DNA of 14,239 nucleotides from contig DITI01000009.1 in NCBI GenBank assembly GCA_002422765.1, positions 20,032-34,270 on the forward strand, written 5' to 3'. Under the pieces are notes generated by a model. It searched no databases. It worked only from the letters and a program-made list of their open reading frames with translations, and was not told where the DNA came from. Positions 7,982 to 14,239 of this stretch are shown here, piece after piece. Numbering within the stretch: the stretch's first letter is position 1; the number at the start of each line of letters is the position of its first letter. The translations under genes were made by a program, and so were the position numbers. Source of the DNA: Candidatus Pacebacteria bacterium UBA6188. GTDB taxonomy: Bacteria; Patescibacteriota; Microgenomatia; UBA1400; PJMF01.

Positions 7982-9680
7982 GAAAATTTTAACAACTTTG
8001 ACTTTAGTTTTAATTTTTTTAGCTAGTAGCTATTCGCTCCTGCATCGTGGTTTTTTTCATGTTCATGATTTTACTCACGCTGCTCGCATTGCCGAAATGG
8101 CCAGCGCACTCAGAGACGGCCAATTGCCGGTGAGATGGAGTGCAAACTTCGGCTTTGGTTTCGGCATGCCTTTGTTCAATTTCTACGCGCCTTTACCCTA
8201 TTTTGTAGGAGCTTTATTTTTACAACTGGGTTTTACGGCCGTAGCTAGCCTGAAAATACTTTACTTGCTAAGCAACTTTTTGACCTTGTGGGGCGCTTAT
8301 CTTTTGGGTAAAAAACTTTTTGGTCGAGCTGGAGCTTTGCTTTTAACTGCCGCCTATACTCTGGCTCCTTACAGAGCGGTCAACCTTTTTGTCAGAGGAG
8401 CTCTTAGTGAAGCTTGGGCGATGGCTTTTTTACCTTTTGTTTTGTGGGGAATCATTGCTTTTATTCAAACTAAGCAAAAAAAATACCTTCTAGTTTTGCT
8501 AAGCGCTTTAGCAGCAATTATCCTCTCTCACAATCTTACAGCCTTAATGTTTATTCCCCTGAGCGCTCTCTTTGTTTTTGTTTACCTGCTTAGAGAAAAA
8601 CAAATTAAGTTGATTTGGCAATTTATTCCGACCTATATTTTGGCTTTTGCTCTAACCGCTTTTTACGTTTTGCCAGCTTTATTAGAAAAAGACCTTACCA
8701 TCATTGAACAGATTTTTGCCGGTTATTTTCATTACGCCAATCATTTTCTTTATATTCGTCAGTTTTTTCAAGACAACTGGCAATATGGTGGTTCTGCTTG
8801 GGGGCCAGACGATGGGATTTCTTTTTTCTTGGGCAAGGGTCAGCTTTTGGGCTTGCTCGCCCTATTCTACTTGGCCGGCAGATTACTTTGGCAAAAAAGC
8901 AAAACCTTTATTCAAAGCAAAGCCTTTTTCTTTTTAGTTTTCTTTAGCTTGGCCACTCTTTTAAGCTTATTTTTGAGTTTGCAAAGAAGTTTTTTCATCT
9001 GGGAGAAATTTGAGTTTTTACAATACATTCAATTCCCTTGGAGATTTTTAGCGGTAGCGAATTTTTTCCTTGCCCTTTTGCTCGGCGCTTCTAGCTATTT
9101 AATTAGAAATAATTATTATCGCTACGCTTATGCTTCTTTTTTACTGTTCTTTCTATTTTTCAACTTAAGCTTCTTTAAGCCCAAAGCTTATTTAGATGAT
9201 CCTAGCGGTCTTTACTATGTTGAGCCACAAAGAATCAGTGCCGAAATGAGCGAGATTTTGCCAGATTATATTCCCAAGCAAATGGTCGAGCAAGAAATTC
9301 TTCAAAGTGAAGGCCAAAAAAGACCGGAATTTTGGTTAGAAAAGTCTCACGCTGATGACAAATTAGAGCTGATGTTTGCCAATGGCTTTAGCAAGTTGTT
9401 GCTAACTGAGCTTAGAGAGGAGTCCTTGCTTAACTTTAAAGTTGCTTATTTTGCTGGCTGGCAAGCAGAAATTGACGGTGAAGTTCAAGAAATTATCATC
9501 AATCCTGAATTAGGTAATATTCAGCTTTTGGTACCGGCTGGCAGTCATAAGGTGGCAATTTATTTCAGTGAAGCAACCTTGCCTAGACAACTTGGTGACA
9601 GCCTCTCTGTTATAGCCATCATTATTACTCTTTATTTTTTCTCGCCTTTTGCCAAAGTAGCAAACAAGCCAAAAGACTAA
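7974..9680 (+). CDS. PTPS-related polytopic membrane protein, putative GT-C type glycosyltransferase
   Basis: A 568-residue integral membrane protein with a signal-anchor helix (about 5-23), roughly ten further hydrophobic segments to about 400, an extracytoplasmic C-terminal domain and a last helix near 542-558. The first outer loop has HDFTHAAR at 31-38, then GQLPVRW (49-55) and a Gly-rich GFGFGMPLFNFY ending at 71. RGALSEAW (141-148), SHNLTA (185-190) and IQFPWR (352-357) follow. This plan matches the family annotated as membrane 6-pyruvoyl-tetrahydropterin synthase-related or YfhO-like; despite the name, no pterin chemistry is implied. The acidic first loop suggests transfer of lipid-linked sugars, which fits the sugar-phosphate synthase just upstream. 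Its tail overlaps the convergent gene by 56 bp. That gene encodes a recognisable paralogue. Function as a transferase is inferred. Confidence 0.8.
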   Translation: MIKKILTTLTLVLIFLASSYSLLHRGFFHVHDFTHAARIAEMASALRDGQLPVRWSANFGFGFGMPLFNFYAPLPYFVGALFLQLGFTAVASLKILYLLSNFLTLWGAYLLGKKLFGRAGALLLTAAYTLAPYRAVNLFVRGALSEAWAMAFLPFVLWGIIAFIQTKQKKYLLVLLSALAAIILSHNLTALMFIPLSALFVFVYLLREKQIKLIWQFIPTYILAFALTAFYVLPALLEKDLTIIEQIFAGYFHYANHFLYIRQFFQDNWQYGGSAWGPDDGISFFLGKGQLLGLLALFYLAGRLLWQKSKTFIQSKAFFFLVFFSLATLLSLFLSLQRSFFIWEKFEFLQYIQFPWRFLAVANFFLALLLGASSYLIRNNYYRYAYASFLLFFLFFNLSFFKPKAYLDDPSGLYYVEPQRISAEMSEILPDYIPKQMVEQEILQSEGQKRPEFWLEKSHADDKLELMFANGFSKLLLTELREESLLNFKVAYFAGWQAEIDGEVQEIIINPELGNIQLLVPAGSHKVAIYFSEATLPRQLGDSLSVIAIIITLYFFSPFAKVANKPKD

Positions 9681-9716
9681 AAAGACTCAGGCTATTACCA
9701 ATCATTCTTGGCCAGG
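9582..9716. repeat. Imperfect inverted repeat formed by the 3' ends of two convergent paralogues
   Basis: The plus-strand gene encodes PRQLGDSLS and the minus-strand gene PRMIGNSLS close to their C-termini. Because the genes face each other, the two segments (about 9582-9607 and 9690-9716) are inverted copies. For example GGTGACAGCC on the plus strand pairs with GGCTATTACC at 9690-9699 at 8 of 10 positions. The copies are about 85 bp apart, flanking the 56-bp overlap. This is homologous coding sequence, not a transposon end. Confidence 0.5.
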
Positions 9717-11247
9717 TGCCTTGAGTAAATTTTGATTTGATTTGGTATTCTCCAGGCTCTAATTCATAGGCCAAGCGACCCTGAATTTCTTGATTGTCTA
9801 AATAAACGAGTTTCTGACCATTAGCTTTAGTTTCCCAACCTGGGAAAAAAGCTGTTGATTCAACTACAACGCTTTTCTCTTTCAAATTTAAAAAGTATTC
9901 ACGAGATGAACCATACAGTTTCTGAACTTCTAGTTCTCCCTGACCAGATAAAATAAAAATTGGTTCTTTTTTGCCTTCATAAAAAGCAAACTCAAAAGTT
10001 TTGGGCATGTTCTCCTGATTAACTGAGGTGGTGCCCGCATCAGCATCATAGTCAATAATGTTTTTGTGATGATAATCAATTGGCTTCACTTGCCAAAATT
10101 GCCAGAGTTGTAAAAACACTAAGACCAACAAGATATTCTTGAGTGGCTTATGAAGTTGGCTAAAAATCAAGGCAGAGATGGGCAACAAAACAATCGAAAA
10201 TAACAAAGCCAAACGCCAAGGAAATTGAATGAAACTGGCAAAAGGCAAAAGCTCATAGAGGGGACGACTAATTTCCAATTGAGCCAAAAAAAGCAGTGCC
10301 AAAGCTATGAAAAAAACTAAGTATTTTTGATTCTGTTTTTGCCAGAAAAAAACTATGGCTAAAATTAAAAGAACTAGCTGTAAGATTCCCAAACCATAGG
10401 TCATTGAATCAACTGAGCCAAAATAAGAATAGCCAAAATGAATGGGCCAGCTTAAAAGTTGAGCTAAGGTCGGAAAATGCTTGTAATAATTAAGTGAAAG
10501 ATCAACGTTGTCTAGGATAATCAGATTTTTTTCAGCAATAGCTGACAACCAAAACCAAAGTGCGTTGGTAAAACCCCAGATAAAAGCGAGAAAGAATTTT
10601 TTGAGTAACTTGAGATCGTGCCAATAAATCCACACAGCGTAAAAAATCAAGAGAATACTAGCAAAAAAAGCAGTGATGTTGTGAGCGAGAAAAAGCATGC
10701 TTAAAAGCAAAGTTAGATAAACAAGATTTCGATCTAAAAGTTTTTGATCAAGCTTGATTTTTTCCAAGAAATAAAAAATCCAAGGCAAAATACTCCAAGC
10801 CATAATCTCACCAATGTTACCTCTAAAAATAATGCTGGTGTAAATATAAGGATTCAAAGCAAAAACCAATAAAGCAAAAATCCTAGCGTTTTTGTTAAAG
10901 TCTTTGGCTCTTAAAAATAAATTAGCCCCAACCAGAGCCAAAAAAACTGAGAGACTGATGAGCAATTTAAAAGTTAGCTCATAGTGAAAATTAAGAATGG
11001 AAAATGGCAAAGATAAAATATTGGCTAAAGGATAATTATAATTAAAAACTGGGTAACCATAACCATTGACCAAGTTTGGAGCTAAGCGAGGGGGAATCTG
11101 TAATTCTCTAACTGCTATTTTGTAATTGGCAAAACGAATTAGATGATTATTGCCATCATGAGTGACCGGCACTCCTTGATGGAAAAAATACCTAGTGCTA
11201 ATTAAAGTTAATAATAAAAAAAATAAAAAAGAATAAATTTTTTGCAT
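9625..11247 (-). CDS. PTPS-related polytopic membrane protein, paralogue of the convergent gene
   Basis: A 540-residue membrane protein with the same plan as the gene at 7974: N-terminal helix (about 4-20), first outer loop with HDGNNHLIR at 30-38 and GYGYPVFNYNYP at 62-73, then RGNIGEIMAW (142-151), AHNITA (188-193), IQFPWR (340-345), an outer C-terminal domain (about 390-510) and a final helix near 517-532. The shared IQFPWR and HN-[LI]-TA motifs show common descent, but the two differ widely elsewhere, so the duplication is old. A TTSVNQENMPK segment near 406-416 recalls the sugar-acceptor-side region seen in YfhO-like proteins. It probably acts outside the membrane on lipid-linked sugars; no substrate can be assigned. 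The start is 10 bp after the upstream stop and is preceded by AT-rich CTAAATATTT. It is the last gene of the right-hand minus run. Confidence 0.8.
   Translation of the reverse strand: MQKIYSFLFFLLLTLISTRYFFHQGVPVTHDGNNHLIRFANYKIAVRELQIPPRLAPNLVNGYGYPVFNYNYPLANILSLPFSILNFHYELTFKLLISLSVFLALVGANLFLRAKDFNKNARIFALLVFALNPYIYTSIIFRGNIGEIMAWSILPWIFYFLEKIKLDQKLLDRNLVYLTLLLSMLFLAHNITAFFASILLIFYAVWIYWHDLKLLKKFFLAFIWGFTNALWFWLSAIAEKNLIILDNVDLSLNYYKHFPTLAQLLSWPIHFGYSYFGSVDSMTYGLGILQLVLLILAIVFFWQKQNQKYLVFFIALALLFLAQLEISRPLYELLPFASFIQFPWRLALLFSIVLLPISALIFSQLHKPLKNILLVLVFLQLWQFWQVKPIDYHHKNIIDYDADAGTTSVNQENMPKTFEFAFYEGKKEPIFILSGQGELEVQKLYGSSREYFLNLKEKSVVVESTAFFPGWETKANGQKLVYLDNQEIQGRLAYELEPGEYQIKSKFTQGTWPRMIGNSLSLFSLLACLLLWQKARKNKE
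9686..9725 (+). terminator. Possible hairpin terminator for the plus-strand pair
   Basis: Six bases after the TAA of the plus-strand gene, CTCAGGC (9686-9692) can pair with GCCTTGAG (9718-9725, one bulged T). An inner CCAA/TTGG stem closes a 6-base loop (9698-9711), and TAAATTTTGATTTG follows. The stem is broken by an internal loop and the T-run is interrupted. It also lies inside the coding region of the convergent gene, so chance is a real alternative. Confidence 0.25.
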
Positions 11248-11257
11248 AAATATTTAG

Positions 11258-12883
11258 TTATTTGCTTACCAAAATCAAACTAGGCTCACCATTTAGAAAG
11301 TTAAACTCTCTAACAAATGAGAAGCCCTCAGGGATTTCATTTTCGTAGTAAATGAATTTTGCTTGTTTTTTATTAAAATCTTTTTCCCTATAAATATAAT
11401 CAAAAGGATCGGCCAAGCCAAAACTATTAATAGGATTATTGAGAAGTGCATTTTTGAGTTCTCTAGTTTGATCCAATAACTCTGGAAAGTAATAATAGAT
11501 GAAAATTCTAGGCAACCAATAACGCTCATCAATTTCCACACTGTAAAAGTCCTGATGATGCTCCTGCAGGTATTGACCGACCTGATTGTAACTATATAGC
11601 CAAGCTTCACTCGATCTCTTTGGGTAATCAATAAAATAATCACTATAATAAAAAACTGCATTTGCCAAAAATAAAGAAATGATTAATGCTAAAAACCATT
11701 TTTTACCAAGCAAATAAGCTTCGTTAATTCCCCAAGCAATTAAGATTGACACTGGCACGAATAAATAAATCGCTCGAGAAGCGTGAGGCACTTCATAAAC
11801 CATAGCTGAGGGAATAGGTGCTAAAGCTAATAAAGCGAGAAGCAACAAAGACATTTTGCTTCTTAAGTTTTTGCAAAGCAAAAAAAGTCCAAAATAATAA
11901 AAAGGCAAACTTATAAGCAAAAACTCACCAAAATAGGCGGAGTGTTGACGTAAATTTGTGTCTCCCTTTAAAAACAAAAAGCTCGGACTATAGTGAAGCA
12001 ACATGTGATCCAGGAAGTCTCGTAGAGCTAAAAGATGGCGATGATAAACCAATTTAGAATAAAGACTAGAGTCATAGTTTTCTAAATATTGGCTAGATTC
12101 AGCGATCACTCTTTGACGACGAATTAAATTGTCATTGTTGAGACGATAATCTTGACTTCTCTCGTAATAAGGAGAATTGATGATAGGCAGCATACTTAGG
12201 ACAAATGCAAAGATGGAGAGAAAAATCCAAGTTTTTTTATTTTTTAATTTTTCAAAAAAAATCAGCGCTAAAGCCAAAAAGAGTAAAGGAATAATCACGC
12301 GTAAAGAATAATAAGAATAGACAGCCACGATGGCAAAAAAAGTGCTCAGTAAAAAATAAAAGTTTTTTCCTCGCAAAGCTTTTAAGAAAAATAAAACTGC
12401 CAGCAACAAAAAACTCACTGAAAAACTAGATTCGAAAGCAATGCGAGCAAAATGAGTTGGCCAGGGAGAAATTGACAAGATAAAAGCCGTCAAAATGGGC
12501 ATTAATTGGTATTTCTTGGCCAAAGTACCGTCAAAATTTAATAATTCTTTGACTAGCAAATAACTTAAGTAAATTAACAACAAAGAGAAAATTGCCACCG
12601 GCAAACGAATGGCTAAAGGGTTCATGCCTAAAAATTTAACCGACAAGCTTGTAGCCCAAATTAAAACTGGAGCTTTAAAATCCCCATAAGAACCAAGTAC
12701 CGGTTGAAACCAAGACATGTTGTTCATGTCTTTACCGGTTTGACTAATACTATAGGCATCTAAACCAATGGCTGCCTCATCCCAATACAAAGAAGCTGGA
12801 TTCTCTCCCAATTGAAAAAAGCGTAAGAAAATTGCCAAAGCAAAAATGAGTATTAAAAAAAACTTTTCTTTGTTTTTATTCAT
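11258..12883 (-). CDS. GT39-like (PMT/ArnT-type) GT-C membrane glycosyltransferase
   Basis: A 541-residue polytopic membrane enzyme, the only full-length GT39-like protein of the right-hand run. After a basic N-terminus and helix (about 8-24), the first outer loop has WDE at 34-36 and GDFKAP at 67-72. SPWPTHFARIAFES (139-152), LRQHSAYFGE (311-320), PHASR (366-370) and DYPKRSS (419-425) follow. The C-terminal tail from about 427 is soluble, Tyr-rich and unlike that of the gene at 1062. The conserved acidic pair and the Lys-Ala-Pro segment are what the family uses for catalysis and for holding the polyprenyl-phosphate donor. The acceptor is unknown; divergence of the C-terminal domain from its paralogues suggests a different one. 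Its start overlaps the upstream stop by 8 bp and is preceded by GTTAAAT rather than a Shine-Dalgarno. Confidence 0.87.
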   Translation of the reverse strand: MNKNKEKFFLILIFALAIFLRFFQLGENPASLYWDEAAIGLDAYSISQTGKDMNNMSWFQPVLGSYGDFKAPVLIWATSLSVKFLGMNPLAIRLPVAIFSLLLIYLSYLLVKELLNFDGTLAKKYQLMPILTAFILSISPWPTHFARIAFESSFSVSFLLLAVLFFLKALRGKNFYFLLSTFFAIVAVYSYYSLRVIIPLLFLALALIFFEKLKNKKTWIFLSIFAFVLSMLPIINSPYYERSQDYRLNNDNLIRRQRVIAESSQYLENYDSSLYSKLVYHRHLLALRDFLDHMLLHYSPSFLFLKGDTNLRQHSAYFGEFLLISLPFYYFGLFLLCKNLRSKMSLLLLALLALAPIPSAMVYEVPHASRAIYLFVPVSILIAWGINEAYLLGKKWFLALIISLFLANAVFYYSDYFIDYPKRSSEAWLYSYNQVGQYLQEHHQDFYSVEIDERYWLPRIFIYYYFPELLDQTRELKNALLNNPINSFGLADPFDYIYREKDFNKKQAKFIYYENEIPEGFSFVREFNFLNGEPSLILVSK

Positions 12884-14239
12884 ATTTAACTAAGCCTAAT
12901 TTTTGATCTATGACAATTTTTTCTTCACTGCCTAGATCTGCCAAGTTTTTAATAAAATGATAACGCAGTAGTTGCTCGCCATAGTAAAAATTGATCTGAT
13001 CAGCATCCTGATACTTCATTGTAGAGAAAAAATCAGAGCTTGGTAGTTGTAGATACCAAGCCGTTAAGATGTACTGATAGCCACCTTCGTCAATCACGGA
13101 TATTTTTTGGTCAGAATATTTTTGCTCTGCTTCAAATAGCAGATCTCTATATTCTACAAAAAGTGAGCTTGGCTGTTGTTGTGGGTAATCGAGAAAGTAT
13201 TTTTTGTAATAAAAAGCACTCTCTAAAGCCAGCCCTAAAATTATTAGGGTAAAGATTGTTCTGCTGTGCTTGAGAAAAACAGTACTCAGTCTGTCAATGA
13301 ACATGGCCGCCAAAGATAAAAGCATAAAAAAGAAAAATAAACTTCGTGTCGCGTGAGGACTATCCACTGTTACGACTGAGGGGGCTAAGGCAATCAAAAG
13401 CAAATAAAAACAGATGAAATGTCTGGATCGCATTTTTTTGTCGGCTGGTTTGATAAGAAATTCTCCCAACAAATCAATCAGCATAAAAATAGCCAAGAAA
13501 TAAAGCAAATAAAATAAATGCCCTGTTGCTGGCAAACTGTGCCAAGGATGACTCCCTCCATTTTCAACTAAAAAATTTAAAGAAAAACTGTCCAAAAAGT
13601 TTCGTCCAATTTCTTTAGCGTAAAACAAATATTTATTGCCTAGAATCATTCGGTAGTTTTCTGGCAAACTTGTTCGATAAGTAGCGAAGTCTTGCCAAAG
13701 AGTTTGGTCGTTAAAAATGGTAATACCACTTTTTTGACTAGCTAAACTAGCAAAATTAAAAGCTCCAAACAAAAATATTGCTACAAACAAAAGAACCGGC
13801 AACAACCAAGTTTTATAATTTTTTAAGCCATGTTGAAAAATTATGATGGGCAAAATAAATGGCAAAAGCAAGAGTGGGGTATTGTAAGTTAAGGTAGCAA
13901 GAAAAAGTAAAAAAGCAGCTAAATAATAATTACTTTTACTTTTAAGCAAGAAAAATAAACTGGTCACAAAAAGTAAAAGAGCCAAATTGGCTTCAAAAGC
14001 AATTCTGGAATAAAAGAAGAAGACAGGATTTAAAGCCACAAATAAAGCCAATAAAAGAGACGAGCGAGTTTTTAACTTTAAAACATCTCGAGCAAAAAAG
14101 AAAGCCAAAACAATTAGTAAGCTACCAGCCAAAGCTGATGGTAAACGCACTACAAAATCATTACTTGGCAAAAAATTAAATAAAAAGGCCAGCAGATAAG
14201 GATAACTCGGCAATTTGTAATCACCAAAAGACTTAAAAA
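12876..14239 (-). CDS. GT39-like GT-C membrane glycosyltransferase, N-terminus cut by the window edge
   Basis: The frame stays open to the right edge, so 453 residues of a longer protein are visible. A TTG at 14213 could be mistaken for a start, but the in-frame upstream codons read FKSFGDYK, directly continuing the GDYKxP motif of the two other GT39-like proteins; the true start and the WDE motif must lie roughly 60 residues further out. Visible landmarks are YSRIAFEA after the second helix, a PHATRS loop in the last third, and FLDYPQQQPSS at the start of the soluble tail, which ends in LGLVKYE. Many strongly hydrophobic segments lie between them. The predicted role is transfer of a polyprenyl-phosphate-linked sugar outside the membrane. 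It overlaps the downstream GT39-like gene by 8 bp, so the two are surely cotranscribed. Confidence 0.85.
   Translation of the reverse strand, partial: FKSFGDYKLPSYPYLLAFLFNFLPSNDFVVRLPSALAGSLLIVLAFFFARDVLKLKTRSSLLLALFVALNPVFFFYSRIAFEANLALLLFVTSLFFLLKSKSNYYLAAFLLFLATLTYNTPLLLLPFILPIIIFQHGLKNYKTWLLPVLLFVAIFLFGAFNFASLASQKSGITIFNDQTLWQDFATYRTSLPENYRMILGNKYLFYAKEIGRNFLDSFSLNFLVENGGSHPWHSLPATGHLFYLLYFLAIFMLIDLLGEFLIKPADKKMRSRHFICFYLLLIALAPSVVTVDSPHATRSLFFFFMLLSLAAMFIDRLSTVFLKHSRTIFTLIILGLALESAFYYKKYFLDYPQQQPSSLFVEYRDLLFEAEQKYSDQKISVIDEGGYQYILTAWYLQLPSSDFFSTMKYQDADQINFYYGEQLLRYHFIKNLADLGSEEKIVIDQKLGLVKYE

Noticed and set aside
9582..9716. Inverted repeat as transposon ends
   Set aside because: The copies encode matching protein segments of two paralogues, are imperfect, and no transposase or target duplication is present.
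7974..11247. Pterin biosynthesis suggested by the name of the PTPS-related family
   Set aside because: These are long polytopic membrane proteins without the zinc-binding His pattern of the small soluble pterin synthase; the name is historical.
11293..11661. 122-codon minus-strand open frame inside the GT39-like gene
   Set aside because: It is a second frame of a gene whose main frame carries family motifs throughout; composition looks like a frame-shadow.
14211..14213. TTG as the start of the right-most GT39-like gene
   Set aside because: The frame continues upstream to the window edge and encodes FKSFGDYK, a conserved family motif, so the codon is an internal Leu.
1..14239. Recoding of UGA as glycine, as in some Patescibacteria
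   Set aside because: TGA stops at 4529 and 6279 end proteins of normal family length and form ATGA overlaps; no conserved motif needs an in-frame TGA.
1..14239. tRNA, rRNA, CRISPR array, riboswitch or phage genes
   Set aside because: Non-coding DNA totals about 62 bases and no repeat-spacer pattern, RNA gene or phage protein was seen.

Overview
The window is a very dense block of cell-surface glycan genes that ends, on the left, in a housekeeping gene. Twelve coding regions leave only about 62 of 14,239 bases uncovered. The genes are AT-rich, use standard stop codons (TAA and TGA), overlap or abut, and mostly lack clear Shine-Dalgarno sites. That style, with many GT2/GT4 glycosyltransferases and several polytopic GT39-like and PTPS-related membrane proteins, resembles a Candidate Phyla Radiation (Patescibacteria) genome, possibly Microgenomates. 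This assignment is inferred from recognised protein families and gene style; no marker-gene phylogeny was possible.

Layout. Positions 1-1053 (minus) hold the N-terminal 351 residues of arginyl-tRNA synthetase, which runs off the left edge. Positions 1062-7196 (minus) form a tightly linked run read from right to left: WaaE-like GT2, WbbL-like GT2, a second WaaE-like GT2, GT4, another GT2, and a GT39-like membrane transferase, then argS 8 bp further on. Junctions are ATGA overlaps, a TAATG overlap, or 1-8 bp gaps. A 41-bp divergent gap (7197-7237) separates this run from a two-gene plus-strand island: a polyprenyl-phosphate sugar synthase-like GT2 (7238-7981) and a PTPS-related membrane protein (7974-9680). 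The island meets tail-to-tail, with a 56-bp overlap, a second minus-strand run (9625-14239) of a paralogous PTPS-related protein and two more GT39-like transferases. The last of these is cut at its N-terminus by the right edge.

How they may work together. Soluble GT2/GT4 enzymes would build a glycan from nucleotide sugars at the inner face of the membrane. The DPM1-like enzyme would charge a polyprenyl phosphate with a sugar. The GT-C type membrane proteins would then use such lipid-linked sugars on the outer face to decorate a polysaccharide, lipid or protein. No flippase, polymerase, initiating phosphoglycosyl transferase or nucleotide-sugar synthesis gene is visible, so the pathway must extend outside the window. 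No tRNA, rRNA, CRISPR, insertion sequence or gene-free stretch above 300 bases was seen.
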